Source: an uncultured Lachnospiraceae bacterium
GTDB lineage: Bacteria > Bacillota > Clostridia > Lachnospirales > Lachnospiraceae
Direction of reading: 5' to 3'
DNA length: 41,931 nucleotides
Assembly: GCA_910586125.1 (NCBI GenBank)
Contig: CAJUHP010000032.1
Span: forward strand, 1-41,931
The notes under the pieces were generated by a model. That model was not told the origin of the DNA, searched no databases, and saw only the letters and a program-made list of their open reading frames with translations. This document shows, piece after piece, positions 1 through 8,452 of this stretch. Position 1 is the first letter of the stretch, and each line of letters opens with the position of its first letter. Made by a program: the position numbers and the translations under genes.

Positions 1-47
1 AATAGCACATTTTGCTGAAGTTTTTCTTAATCAACTAGCACAACAGG

Positions 48-1754
48 TTAAATTACCTCAAAATATTTAAGTGCATCCGTTATCGCTTCTACCTTTTCTT
101 TCGGTGGATGCTTCCTCGGCTGTTTTAATTCTTCTACCGCATTAGGAGTATCGTACATTGTTAATCCCAAAGACCTTTTCACCTCTGCAATATACGCAGT
201 ATGTACTTTAAATCCATATTTCTTCTCAACATACTCCTGTATCATCTTATATGTAATTTTCGGTTTCGGCTGATATTTCTTTGCCCGCTCCGCAATCGCA
301 TCTAAAGGCACTTTACCCTTACCTTTTCCGAACTCCACCTTCACGTTAATAACACTATCTGGTGATTTGTGGGACAAAAGTACGATGGTTTCAATCCCCG
401 CCGTCCCCGGAAACATATCCACCGCGCACATCCGCTCCACCCGATACCCATTCCCCAGAAAAACCTCCAAATCTCTCGCCAGCGAAGTCGGCTTACAACT
501 GACATAGACAATCCGCTCCACCCCATAGCGAATAATCTTCGGCAGCGCCTTCGGATGAATCCCATCCCTGGGCGGATCCAGCACAATCAGATCCGGTTTC
601 TCCGTCAGCCCGTCCAAAACCTGCAGCACATCCCCGGCCACAAAGCGGCAGTTAGTAAGACCATTGACGGCAGCATTCTCCCTTGCCGCTTCCACCGCCT
701 CTCCCACAATCTCCACGCCCACCACCTGTCCAGCCACTGGAGCAAGAACCTGCGCAATGGTTCCCGTACCGCTGTACAGATCAAAAATCACCTTGCCATC
801 CCCAGCTCCCACATACTCCCGCACCTTCTCATAGAGAACTTCGGCTCCGGCGGAATTGGTCTGAAAAAAAGAAAACGGCGAGATCCGAAACGTCAGTCCC
901 AGCAGTTCCTCACAGAAGTAATCCCTTCCGTACAGCACCTTCGTCCGGTCGCTCTGAATCACATCGGCCAGACTGTCATTTACAATATGCAGAATTCCAG
1001 TCAAACACCCCTCCAGAGAAAGCCCCAAAAGCCTCTCCCGAAATCCCTCCAAAAGCGATTCCTCCGACCCGCTCTGCTCCCGCGATATCCCGTTTGGCAC
1101 TTGGCTGCTGGTGACAAGCGCCGCCAGTATCTCCCCTGTCTTCGCCGCTTTTCTCACCAGCAGATGGCGCAGATAGCCCTCGTGGCGCATCTTTTGATAA
1201 AACGGCGTCCCGCACTCCAGAAAATAATCCCGGCTGGCCGACACAAGCGATGCAAAATCCCGGTCCGCGATCTGACAGCCGTTTACCGTGACGATATCAT
1301 AAAAGCTTGCCTTCTTATGTAATCCCAACGCCAGACGGCCTCCCTTCACTTCATCGCCAAAGGAATATTCCATCTTATTGCGGTAGCCAAACTGTCTGGG
1401 ACTTCCCAGAATCGGCTCCATCAGCCCCTCTCCTGCCACCGGCTCCAGCAATTCCCTGACCTGCGCTTCCTTCAGCCGAAGCTGCTCCTCATAGGGAAGC
1501 GTCTGATATACACAGCCGCCGCAGACGCCAAAATGAAGGCAGACGGCTTCTCTCTGTTCTGCCGCTGAAGGTTTCTGCACCTCCAAAAGCCGCCCCTCCG
1601 CTCTGCCGTTTCGCTTTTTCGTGATTGAAAAACGGATCTGCTGCCCCGGCAGGGCATCTTTCACCGTCACCGGAATTTTGTCTGCCATGACCAGCCCCTT
1701 CGCCGGAAAAGAGGTCTTTTCCACAATTCCCTCTCTGATTTCTCCCTTTTTCAT
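48..1754 (-). CDS. rlmD: 23S rRNA (uracil-C5)-methyltransferase, RlmD/RumA type, with extra C-terminal module
   Basis: Predicted SAM-dependent enzyme that methylates C5 of a uracil in 23S rRNA. The N-terminal ~60 residues look like a TRAM RNA-binding domain. A cysteine cluster (C72, C78, C81, with a later NGC) fits the iron-sulfur site of the family. The SAM motif DLYSGTGT, then LDPPRDG and the catalytic-Cys motif YVSCKP follow in order. The start at 1754 is chosen because AGGAGG lies just upstream; an upstream in-frame ATG at 1790 has no such site. The family normally ends near the ETIVLLS strand. Here about 105 more residues follow (roughly 48-370), with a charged HTH-like look and clearly lower GC than the rest. 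The family call is firm; whether the target is U1939, U747 or another site is not decidable here. Confidence 0.9.
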   Translation of the reverse strand: MKKGEIREGIVEKTSFPAKGLVMADKIPVTVKDALPGQQIRFSITKKRNGRAEGRLLEVQKPSAAEQREAVCLHFGVCGGCVYQTLPYEEQLRLKEAQVRELLEPVAGEGLMEPILGSPRQFGYRNKMEYSFGDEVKGGRLALGLHKKASFYDIVTVNGCQIADRDFASLVSASRDYFLECGTPFYQKMRHEGYLRHLLVRKAAKTGEILAALVTSSQVPNGISREQSGSEESLLEGFRERLLGLSLEGCLTGILHIVNDSLADVIQSDRTKVLYGRDYFCEELLGLTFRISPFSFFQTNSAGAEVLYEKVREYVGAGDGKVIFDLYSGTGTIAQVLAPVAGQVVGVEIVGEAVEAARENAAVNGLTNCRFVAGDVLQVLDGLTEKPDLIVLDPPRDGIHPKALPKIIRYGVERIVYVSCKPTSLARDLEVFLGNGYRVERMCAVDMFPGTAGIETIVLLSHKSPDSVINVKVEFGKGKGKVPLDAIAERAKKYQPKPKITYKMIQEYVEKKYGFKVHTAYIAEVKRSLGLTMYDTPNAVEELKQPRKHPPKEKVEAITDALKYFEVI

Positions 1755-1815
1755 CCATTCCTCCTTCTGTCTTCGCCCATCTGAAAGCAATTTTCAACCG
1801 TCATACAACAGGAAA

Positions 1816-1852
1816 GGCTCATCGCCATACCACAAAAGTACGGCGGTGAGCC
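1816..1852 (-). terminator. inverted repeat between the acidic membrane protein gene and rlmD
   Basis: Eleven-base arms GGCTCATCGCC and GGCGGTGAGCC pair with one wobble around a 15-nt loop. The repeat lies downstream of the acidic-protein gene on the leftward strand. There is no long T run, so it may be a weak terminator or a processing hairpin. Confidence 0.4.
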
Positions 1853-1871
1853 CTCTTAATCTCAAAATCCA

Positions 1872-1886
1872 ATCGCCTTCGGCGAT
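1872..1886 (-). other. short perfect hairpin ATCGCC-N3-GGCGAT
   Basis: Six-base perfect arms around three bases. On the leftward strand it is followed by TGGATTTT. A near-identical hairpin with the same kind of tail occurs in the prpC leader at 26368-26382. Confidence 0.4.
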
Positions 1887-1971
1887 AAGACTTTCACAGG
1901 AAAACAACCGCTTCCCTGCCGTCATTCATTCCGCCGGACAAGGTCCTGTCAGCGCTCCTTCCTGCAAACGA

Positions 1972-2274
1972 TCACTCCTCGTCTTCCTTCTCTTCGTCGT
2001 CCTCGTCTTCCTTTGAATCGTCCGCTTCCTCCTCGAAGAAATCGTCGTCGTCAAAGAAATCATCGTCAAAATCGTCCTCAAAATCGTCGTCGTCTTTTTC
2101 TGCCTGGCTTGCAAAGACGAAATGATACACCGCATACGCGATACCGGCGATCGCCGCTACTGCGCCGACAACGGCCAGAACCCACAGGACTGTTTTCTTT
2201 TTCTTCTCACAGTCTCTCTTGGCCAGAATGTCTTCCAATTTCAAAGTTGTCATCAGCTCTTCCATCTTCTTCAT
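1972..2274 (-). CDS. small single-pass membrane protein with acidic tail, unknown function
   Basis: About 100 residues. A lysine-rich N-terminus of ~25 residues is followed by one hydrophobic segment (about residues 27-50, rich in V, A, I). The tail of ~48 residues is almost entirely D, E, K and F. This predicts one transmembrane helix with the acidic tail on one face. Start taken as the ATG at 2274, with AGGAAC upstream; a TTG six bases earlier is also possible. It has its own candidate promoter at 2325-2353. I do not recognise a named family. The acidic low-complexity tail could bind cations or basic proteins, which is speculation. Confidence 0.7.
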   Translation of the reverse strand: MKKMEELMTTLKLEDILAKRDCEKKKKTVLWVLAVVGAVAAIAGIAYAVYHFVFASQAEKDDDDFEDDFDDDFFDDDDFFEEEADDSKEDEDDEEKEDEE

Positions 2275-2324
2275 TTTCAACCGTTCCTTTCTATATTGTA
2301 TTATGATCCATTTACTCAGAAAAT

Positions 2325-2353
2325 ATCATACCATATTTATCAAAAAATTACCA
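2325..2353 (-). promoter_or_regulatory. candidate promoter of the acidic membrane protein gene
   Basis: Leftward -35 TGGTAA and -10 TATGAT are separated by 17 bp. The -35 is poor and the -10 good. It lies between pcrA and the small gene. Confidence 0.4.
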
Positions 2354-2356
2354 TGG

Positions 2357-2380
2357 GAATTTGTACTTTTTTACAAATTC
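2357..2380 (-). terminator. inverted repeat directly after the pcrA stop codon
   Basis: Nine-base perfect arms GAATTTGTA and TACAAATTC enclose six bases. They start right after the pcrA stop. The T run on the leftward strand begins about 8 bases further on, so termination is likely but weak by rule. Confidence 0.45.
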
Positions 2381-4726
2381 TTAAGCTTTCTTAAGCTTCG
2401 CAAAGGAGGCGTACATCCGTTTCAGTCCATAATCGTCAAACTCCACCGCCACCTCGTAGTCCCGCTTCTGCTCTTTGATCTCCCGCACAGTACCCTCTCC
2501 GAATTTTTTATGAATCACACGGTCTCCCGTCTGATAGGAAAGCGATTCTTCCTTTGTCACGGAAAACTGTTTTCCCATGCGGATATTTTCATCAGACAAC
2601 ATGCCGAATCCGCCGTACTGCGGCGCTTTATAAGCCGGAGAAACACGCCGCGTCCCGCTGTAAGCGCCGGCGCTCTCCTCCCCTCCATCCTGTGTCTGCC
2701 TCTGTACCCGGCTGCCCGTCAGAACCTCTGCCCTCATTCCCGGCGCGGACCGCGTCCCATACAACGCCGCATCCCGCTCAAATACAATCCGCTTTCTGCC
2801 GTCCTGCAGCAGCTCCGGCGGAATCTCATCAATAAACCGGGAACGGCGGCAATACCGGTTTTCCCCGTTGACCATCCGCATTCTGGCACAGGTCAGAGTC
2901 AGTTCCTTCTTTGCCCGCGTCACGCCCACATAAAACAGGCGCCGCTCCTCCTCCAGATCCTCTCGGTTATCCGAATTCACAGCCATACAGCCCGGAAACA
3001 GGCCGTCCTCCATCCCGGCCAGATACACTTTCTGAAATTCCAGTCCTTTCGCCCCGTGCAGCGTCATCAGGGTCAGCCTGTCCTCTGAGGAGTCCAGATT
3101 GTCCACCTCCGCCACCAGAGCCACCTCCTCCAAAAAGCCGTTCAGGGAGGGTTCCTCTGCCGCGGCCTCGTAATCCGCCGCTTTATTGACCAGTTCCTCC
3201 AGATTTTCTCTGCGGGCCTCGGCTTCCTCCTCCGTATCTTTTGCCAGCTCCTGTTCATAATCGACCACAGCCAGAATGTCCTGAATCAGCTCTGACAGCG
3301 ACATTTTATAATCCAGCTTGCTGCGCAGCACCTGGATCTGATTCACAAAACTTTCTATTTTTTGTCCGGACTTGCCCACGCCGGGAATCCGCTCCACCCG
3401 CTTGGCCGCCTCAAAAAAGCTCATCTGATTCGCGGTGGCGTACAACATGATTTTATTGATGCTTGCCGTTCCGATTCCGCGCTTGGGCACGTTGATAATC
3501 CGCTGAACCGACAAATCGTCCCGCCCCCCGTTTATCGTCTTCAGGTAGGCCAGCATATCTTTGATTTCCTTGCGCTGGTAGAAATTTACGCCGCCGATTA
3601 AGCGGTAAGGAATATTGTACTGGATACATTTTTCCTCCAGCAGACGGGACTGGGCGTTGGTTCGGTACAAGACGGCGCAGTCCCGCAGCGGCAGGCCGTT
3701 TTCGTTCGCCTGACGGACGCCTCGGATAATCGCCCCCGCCTCGTCGAAAGCAGAATCATACTGAACATAGCCGACAGGCTCACCCGCCTCGTTGGCCGTC
3801 CACAGGCGCTTTTCCTTGCGCCCTTCATTGTTGCGGATCACATCGTTGGCGACCTCTAAAATGTTCTTGGTTGAGCGGTAATTCTGCTCCAGCTTGATGA
3901 CCTTTGCCTCCGGATAAACCGTCTCAAAATCCAGGATATTCCCGATATTTGCTCCCCGAAACCGATAGATCGACTGATCGTCGTCACCTACCACACACAG
4001 ATTTCTGTACTTGCCGGCCAGCAGGTGAATCAGGCGAAACTGCGCCGTGTTGGTATCCTGGTATTCGTCCACCATAATATAACGGAAACGTTCCTGATAG
4101 CGCTCCCGCAGTTCGGCGCTGGCCTGCAGAACCTCGACCGTCTTCATAATCAGATCGTCAAAGTCCATGGCGTCATTTTTCTGAAGAGCCGTCTGGTACT
4201 CCTGATAGGCTTCGGCTATGCGCATCTGCCGGAAGTCCCCAGAGACCTGCACCGCGTACTCTTCTGGTGTGACCAGCTCATTTTTCTGATTGGAAATCGC
4301 GGCGAGCAGGGAGCGTTCCCGGTACAGCTTCGGGTCCATCTCCAGCTTCTTCATGATCTGGCGGATCAAGGTCTTCTGGTCCTCGCTGTCATATATGGTA
4401 AAATTCCGGTCAAAGCCCAGATACTCCGCATCCCGCCGTAAAATTCGTACGCAGAGAGAATGAAACGTTGATACCCATACCTCGGCCGCCCCTCTCTGCA
4501 CCAGGCTGTCAACGCGATCCCGCATCTCTCCGGCCGCCTTGTTGGTGAAGGTAATCGCCAGAATATTCCAGGGCCTGACTCCCTTTTCTTCTATTAAATA
4601 TGCGATCCGATGCGTCAGGGCTCTGGTCTTCCCGGAGCCGGCGCCTGCCAAAACTAACAAGGGACCGTCTGTGGTAAAGACGGCCTCCTGCTGCATCGGG
4701 TTCAATGTCTGATAAATCGGATTCAT
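2381..4726 (-). CDS. pcrA: ATP-dependent DNA helicase PcrA (UvrD/Rep family)
   Basis: Superfamily 1A 3'-5' DNA helicase used in repair and in clearing replication and transcription conflicts. 781 residues, close to the usual ~740. Visible motifs: Walker A GAGSGKT at residues 28-34, AITFTNKAA (motif Ia), VDEYQDTN (motif II), GDDDQSIYRFRGA (motif III), EQNYRST (motif IV), LMTLHGAKGLEF (motif V) and VGVTRAKKEL (motif VI). The C-terminus has GDRVIHKKFGEG, the Tudor-like RNA-polymerase-binding element of PcrA. It lies 44 bp after the PspA-like gene, so the two are probably co-transcribed. Confidence 0.97.
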   Translation of the reverse strand: MNPIYQTLNPMQQEAVFTTDGPLLVLAGAGSGKTRALTHRIAYLIEEKGVRPWNILAITFTNKAAGEMRDRVDSLVQRGAAEVWVSTFHSLCVRILRRDAEYLGFDRNFTIYDSEDQKTLIRQIMKKLEMDPKLYRERSLLAAISNQKNELVTPEEYAVQVSGDFRQMRIAEAYQEYQTALQKNDAMDFDDLIMKTVEVLQASAELRERYQERFRYIMVDEYQDTNTAQFRLIHLLAGKYRNLCVVGDDDQSIYRFRGANIGNILDFETVYPEAKVIKLEQNYRSTKNILEVANDVIRNNEGRKEKRLWTANEAGEPVGYVQYDSAFDEAGAIIRGVRQANENGLPLRDCAVLYRTNAQSRLLEEKCIQYNIPYRLIGGVNFYQRKEIKDMLAYLKTINGGRDDLSVQRIINVPKRGIGTASINKIMLYATANQMSFFEAAKRVERIPGVGKSGQKIESFVNQIQVLRSKLDYKMSLSELIQDILAVVDYEQELAKDTEEEAEARRENLEELVNKAADYEAAAEEPSLNGFLEEVALVAEVDNLDSSEDRLTLMTLHGAKGLEFQKVYLAGMEDGLFPGCMAVNSDNREDLEEERRLFYVGVTRAKKELTLTCARMRMVNGENRYCRRSRFIDEIPPELLQDGRKRIVFERDAALYGTRSAPGMRAEVLTGSRVQRQTQDGGEESAGAYSGTRRVSPAYKAPQYGGFGMLSDENIRMGKQFSVTKEESLSYQTGDRVIHKKFGEGTVREIKEQKRDYEVAVEFDDYGLKRMYASFAKLKKA

Positions 4727-4770
4727 TTATCTCCCCTTATCTCTTTTCTGCGGCCTTGCGGCCGATGGAA

Positions 4771-5454
4771 TTATCTGCCCATCTTTGCCTTCAAAGCGGC
4801 CAGTTCATCCTCCACCGCCACCGAGGGCTGGGCGTCGTATTTGTTCATCAAATCATCCACACTGCCGCTCTGGCCGAGCGCGCCGTTCAGTTCCGCCATG
4901 GCGTTGGCCTTATCTAACATCTGGTTGGCCTTCGCTTCCATCCGGTCAAAGGCGGACAGATTTTCTGCGGCTCCCTGAATGCTGGAGCCGATCTTATTGA
5001 TCTTCTCCTGTGTTTTCGCCACGGCAACCTTAGCCTTGATCGCATCCTTTCTGGCATTGAGCGTGGAAATATCCGAGCAAAGCTTATCATACATCTGTTT
5101 CATCTTGGAAGAATTGGCCGCCGCCGCTTCGTAAGCCTGCTGCAGTCCGGCCTGCTTCTCCACCAGAGAAGACTTCTTCATCAAAAACTGCTTGGCGTCG
5201 CTGTCATTGCCCGCCATAACCGCTTTTTCCGCGTAAGACTGCAGCTTGGCAATCTCGGCGTTGCATTCTTTTAGCTCCCGCTCGCAGCGCTTCTCCTCCG
5301 CCATGACAGAAGCGGTCTCTTCCTTTACCTTCGCCAGATCTTCCTGCAGATTGCGCAGATACTGGTCGATCATCTTCGCCGGATCTTCCGCCCTATCCAA
5401 AAGCGCATTGATGTTTGCAGACATGATATCCGTAAATCTCTGAATGACACCCAT
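4771..5454 (-). CDS. PspA/IM30 family membrane-stress protein
   Basis: 227 residues, predicted almost wholly helical coiled coil, matching the PspA/Vipp1 fold that coats and stabilises stressed cytoplasmic membrane. N-terminus GVIQRFTDIMSANINALLD is the amphipathic helix plus start of the core, and DPAKMIDQYLRNL is the family signature. The longer frame to 5517 is rejected because AGGAGGAGG sits just before the ATG at 5454. A GNRA-type hairpin (CGGCC-GCAA-GGCCG) separates it from pcrA. It could be called LiaH-like, but no lia genes are nearby. Confidence 0.9.
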   Translation of the reverse strand: MGVIQRFTDIMSANINALLDRAEDPAKMIDQYLRNLQEDLAKVKEETASVMAEEKRCERELKECNAEIAKLQSYAEKAVMAGNDSDAKQFLMKKSSLVEKQAGLQQAYEAAAANSSKMKQMYDKLCSDISTLNARKDAIKAKVAVAKTQEKINKIGSSIQGAAENLSAFDRMEAKANQMLDKANAMAELNGALGQSGSVDDLMNKYDAQPSVAVEDELAALKAKMGR

Positions 5455-5549
5455 TTTTGTATCCTCCTCCTGTTTCCTTGTCTCCTGGGGTGTGCAAAAT
5501 GTGAAATGGATCTTCATGCACGCCCAAGGACGATTGAATCATCTCCTTT

Positions 5550-5578
5550 AGCATATCACAAATGAAAGCCGTTGTCAT
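5550..5578 (-). promoter_or_regulatory. candidate promoter of the PspA-like gene
   Basis: Leftward -35 ATGACA and -10 TATGCT with a 17-bp spacer, about 95 bp upstream of the start codon and divergent from the holA promoter. Confidence 0.5.
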
Positions 5579-5599
5579 GTAATTTCCGCATTTTTTTGC

Positions 5600-5628
5600 T
5601 TGAGGTTTTTCCCTTTTCCCGCTATACT
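5600..5628 (+). promoter_or_regulatory. candidate holA promoter
   Basis: -35 TTGAGG and -10 TATACT with a 17-bp spacer, 55 bp upstream of the holA start. Confidence 0.6.
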
Positions 5629-5682
5629 TGATATCAGAATTTTGCACAGCGAAATCAGCCCGGCTGCCAGAAAGGACATTCC

Positions 5683-6660
5683 ATGAAGATATTAAATCAG
5701 GATATCAAAAACCGCACGTTTCACCCCATCTACTGTCTTTACGGCGAAGAGGCTTACCTGAAGCGCTCCTTTAAAGTGCGCCTGCGGGATGCAATCTTAG
5801 ACGGCGATACCATGAATTATCACTATTTTGAGGGAAAAGACGCCGACGCCCGCTCGATCATAGACGCTGCCGGCACGCTGCCCTTCTTTGCGGACTACCG
5901 CCTGATTCTTATTGAAAACAGCGGTCTGTTCAAAAAAGAGGCCGAGGCTCTGGTCAAATATCTGCCGGAAATGCCGGATACCACCGTTCTTTTGTTTGTG
6001 GAAAATCAGATGGACAAGCGCAGCCGGCTGTACAAGGCCGTCCAGGCCCGGGGCTATGTGACTGAGCTGAAACGCCAGGAGCCGGCCTACATTGAAAAAT
6101 GGATTCTCACCATTTTGAAAAAAGAGAAAAAACAGATTACACGCGATACCATGAACTGCTTTCTGGAGCGGACGGGAAACGATATGGATCTAATCTATAG
6201 TGAACTGGAAAAGCTGATTGCCTACACGCAGGGACGGGACATCATCACCTCCGAGGATGTGGCGCAGATCGCTTCCGTCCAGATCACCAGCCAGATTTTT
6301 GAGATGGTCGGAGCCATCTCCGCCAAAAACGGGCCGCGGGCATTGGCCTTGTACAGCGATCTGCTGGCCACAAAAGAAGCTCCCATGCGGATTCTCTTTC
6401 AGATCGCCAGACAGTTTAATCAACTGCTGCAGGTCCGTCAACTGTCCGACGGCGGAATGGATTCCGGCAGTATCGCAAAAAAAATGGGACTGCACCCTTA
6501 CATCGCCGGTAAGATCCGCTCACAAGCCCGCGCATTTACGCCGTCCGCACTGAAGGAGGCGGTCTCCGTCTGCGTCGAAGCAGAGACCGCTGTCAAAACC
6601 GGCAATCTTTCCGACCAGTTGGCCGTGGAACTGCTGCTGACCGGGCTAAGCCGTGCATAA
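5683..6660 (+). CDS. holA: DNA polymerase III subunit delta
   Basis: Delta subunit of the clamp loader, which opens the beta sliding clamp. 325 residues, normal for the family. N-terminal HPIYCLYGEEAYLKR matches the family's degenerate P-loop region. Central DTTVLLFVENQMDKRSRLYKAV and C-terminal EAPMRILFQIARQFNQLLQV are typical of Firmicutes HolA. Start ATG at 5683 follows AAAGGA with good spacing. It is divergent from the pspA-like gene. Confidence 0.95.
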   Translation: MKILNQDIKNRTFHPIYCLYGEEAYLKRSFKVRLRDAILDGDTMNYHYFEGKDADARSIIDAAGTLPFFADYRLILIENSGLFKKEAEALVKYLPEMPDTTVLLFVENQMDKRSRLYKAVQARGYVTELKRQEPAYIEKWILTILKKEKKQITRDTMNCFLERTGNDMDLIYSELEKLIAYTQGRDIITSEDVAQIASVQITSQIFEMVGAISAKNGPRALALYSDLLATKEAPMRILFQIARQFNQLLQVRQLSDGGMDSGSIAKKMGLHPYIAGKIRSQARAFTPSALKEAVSVCVEAETAVKTGNLSDQLAVELLLTGLSRA

Positions 6661-6746
6661 AATTTTATCTTTTTTTACATTTATTGCATAAAAAGGAGAT
6701 CTTGTCCATATACTTGTAGTATCAGATTATGACAGGAGGAACCATT

Positions 6747-7013
6747 ATGCCCAGAGGAAAGGTCATTAAACGCTCCTTGGACGAGCAGATCAATATGCTG
6801 GAGGAAGATATCCGCATCGCACAGAATAAACTGAACAAGCTGCAGACCAAATGGAAGGAACTGCAGAAACAGAAACGGGAAGAAGACATGGCAGGTCTGT
6901 ACTCTCTCGTGCAGGAGAGCGGGCTTTCTCTCGACGAAATCCGCCGGGTTCTGACCGAAACGGCGCAGACAGCGAGAGAGCATGAGTCCGATCAAGCCAT
7001 GGACATCGCATAA
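6747..7013 (+). CDS. small coiled-coil protein, conserved-hypothetical type
   Basis: 88 residues from the ATG at 6747, chosen for the AGGAGG just upstream. Residues 10-50 are a strong charged coiled coil (EEDIRIAQNKLNKLQ...). Residues 55-75 form a second helix (LYSLVQESGLSLDEIRRVL). This two-part plan resembles DUF4315-type small proteins of mobile elements, but I see no diagnostic motif, so function is unknown. It lies 16 bp upstream of ywlG and is probably co-transcribed with it. Confidence 0.75.
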   Translation: MPRGKVIKRSLDEQINMLEEDIRIAQNKLNKLQTKWKELQKQKREEDMAGLYSLVQESGLSLDEIRRVLTETAQTAREHESDQAMDIA

Positions 7014-7029
7014 AAAGGAGGTACTCTCG

Positions 7030-7584
7030 ATGAAACCGGACGAAATCCGCACGCAGGCTGCGGCCGTTACGGAAGAATTACTTACCCAGGCCAGGCTGGA
7101 GGCCGGAGATATTGTGGTCGTAGGCTGTTCTTCCAGCGAGGTGACGGGCAGCCGCATCGGAACGGCTTCCAGCACGGAAGCGGCAGAAGCTATTTTGGAC
7201 GGCATCTATCCTCTTCTGACAAAGAGGGGGATCTGGCTGGCCGCACAGTGCTGCGAACATTTAAACCGGGCGCTCATTATTGAAAATGAACTGCGCCGCA
7301 TCCTGCGCCTGCCGCGCCTCAACGCCGTCCCGCAGCCCAAAGCCGGCGGAAGCTTTGCCTCTGCCTGCTACCGGCGTTTTCAGGAACCGGCGGCCGTGGA
7401 ACACATCCAGGCCCAGGCGGGCATGGATATCGGCGGCACGCTGATTGGCATGCATCTGCAGGAAGTCGCTGTCCCGCTCCGGCTCAGTCAGAATCATATC
7501 GGAGATGCGATTCTGCTCTGCGCCAGAACCCGGCCGAAATTTACTGGAGGCAGCCGGGCCGTATATGATGAAAAGCTGCTGTAA
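7030..7584 (+). CDS. ywlG: TIGR01440/UPF0340 family protein (YwlG-like)
   Basis: 184 residues; family of unknown biochemical role conserved in Firmicutes. Recognisable blocks: GDIVVVGCSSSEVTGSRIG near residue 30, then QCCEHLNRALIIE, and C-terminal DIGGTLIGMHL with VAVPLRLSQNHIGDA. The start at 7030 has AAGGAGG upstream; a longer frame from 6982 overlaps the previous gene and has no ribosome site. The mobile-element graveyard begins immediately after its stop codon. Confidence 0.92.
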   Translation: MKPDEIRTQAAAVTEELLTQARLEAGDIVVVGCSSSEVTGSRIGTASSTEAAEAILDGIYPLLTKRGIWLAAQCCEHLNRALIIENELRRILRLPRLNAVPQPKAGGSFASACYRRFQEPAAVEHIQAQAGMDIGGTLIGMHLQEVAVPLRLSQNHIGDAILLCARTRPKFTGGSRAVYDEKLL

Positions 7585-7585
7585 A

Positions 7586-7650
7586 TCGAGTAGGAGGAAT
7601 TTCTCTTAGTTGAGAAATTCCGACCTCTCACACCATATTGCGTGTCCAGA
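7586..7650 (-). mobile_element. probable remnant of a group II intron 3' end
   Basis: Read leftward, this stretch contains GGTGTGAGAGGTCGG followed by a perfect hairpin (GGAATTTCTC, loop AACTAA, GAGAAATTCC; 7596-7621) and a short CTCCTACTCGATT tail. I recognise this as the domain V end, domain VI hairpin and 3' terminus of a common bacterial group II intron type. The 5' half of domain V is already degenerate and no reverse transcriptase follows, so only the tail survives. The assignment rests on recalled sequence similarity. Confidence 0.45.
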
Positions 7651-7672
7651 TTGATACAATTTCTGCCTGGGT

Positions 7673-7740
7673 GGCTATCGTTTTTTGAATTGAAATTGCC
7701 GCACTTTCGATATTCTATAGTGTAAAATTTAACGATAGCC
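7673..7740. repeat. inverted repeat GGCTATCGTT / AACGATAGCC
   Basis: Ten-base arms lie at the two ends of this 68-bp interval, and a third partial copy (GGTTATCGTT) follows at 7753. The stretch 7651-7924 has no convincing gene on either strand. It looks like eroded mobile DNA. Confidence 0.5.
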
Positions 7741-7783
7741 TGTTTCAGAGAGGTTATCGTTATTTTTTGCACCCAAGGGATTA

Positions 7784-7826
7784 TGACAATTTTCAGTTTA
7801 TCATTCCTGTAAGCTAAAAATTGTCA
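7784..7826. repeat. inverted repeat TGACAATTTTCAG / CTAAAAATTGTCA
   Basis: Thirteen-base arms with one mismatch around a 17-nt loop, in AT-rich sequence unlike the flanking genes. It could be an insertion-sequence end or a leftover terminator; I cannot decide. Confidence 0.45.
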
Positions 7827-7924
7827 ATAGCTTTTGTATAAACAAAACAGCAATTTTACTGTTTACCACCTTATATGTATAAGAATTTGAAAGTATCCTT
7901 CATGAATATTTTTTCACTTATTCC

Positions 7925-8056
7925 TCATCCCGCCCCATCTTTCTTATTTTTTATGACGTATAATGCATCAACAATTTCACCAGCATTATTCATAAAAATA
8001 TTGCCAATTTCTGTCTGTACAAACCAATCTAATTCTTCTATATTTGATATGCTCAT
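7925..8056 (-). CDS. 43-residue hypothetical protein in the graveyard region
   Basis: A short frame starting MSISNIEELDWFVQ and ending NKKDGAG. It has AGGAG five bases upstream of its ATG, which is why I list it. It begins 26 bp after the last recognisable codon of the recombinase remnant on the same strand. Composition is AT-rich like its surroundings. No family is recognised, and it may be a stub of a larger lost gene. Confidence 0.45.
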   Translation of the reverse strand: MSISNIEELDWFVQTEIGNIFMNNAGEIVDALYVIKNKKDGAG

Positions 8057-8081
8057 TATTCACTCCTAACTTTATACATAT

Positions 8082-8305
8082 GGTACATTTACTTTCGCCC
8101 TTGAACTTGGCGTTGCACTGCCAGACCGTCCGCTTGTACTTGCTGTTGGAATGCCAGATCTTGGAGCCGAAATATTCGCCGCAATCGCCGCATTTCAGCT
8201 TTGCCGAGAACGGGCTGCAGCAGTTATGGCTCCGCCCCGTGTTCTTCCTCCGCTGTATCTCCGTCTACACGAGCTGCCATTCCGCAGGGGTTAATCCCCC
8301 ATTTG
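8082..8305 (-). pseudogene. serine recombinase remnant (zinc-ribbon region)
   Basis: Read leftward, the frame gives LTPAEWQLV, a TAG stop at 8265-8267, then TEIQRRKNTGRS, LKCGDCGEYFGSK and WHSNSKYKRTVWQCN, ending KGESKC. This is the zinc ribbon (C-x2-C ... C ... C) and flanking helix of large serine recombinases of the TnpX/phage-integrase group. The usual Q before T is replaced by the stop, the N-terminal catalytic domain is absent and the C-terminal coiled coil is lost. It is a clear dead fragment of a mobile element. Confidence 0.85.
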
Positions 8306-8402
8306 ATTTCCGGTTTTTATGCGTGGCACCCCACGCCCGTTCCCCGACTGATTGGTTCCAAAGATTTCTACCGCCTCTTCCATCATTTTATTTTTATTCT
8401 GA

Positions 8403-8431
8403 TTGACATTGTAAACTATATCGTATATAAT
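8403..8431 (+). promoter_or_regulatory. consensus promoter of the toxin-antitoxin operon
   Basis: TTGACA and TATAAT, both perfect, with a 17-bp spacer. The spacer and -10 contain an AT-rich near-palindrome (TATATCGTATATA), the usual place for RelB-type autorepression. Confidence 0.85.
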
Positions 8432-8452
8432 AAAGGGGAAGGAGGTAGTCAA

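Noticed and set aside
683..1114. Open frames antisense to rlmD
   Set aside because: Pro/Ser/Arg-rich shadows of the methyltransferase with no start signal.
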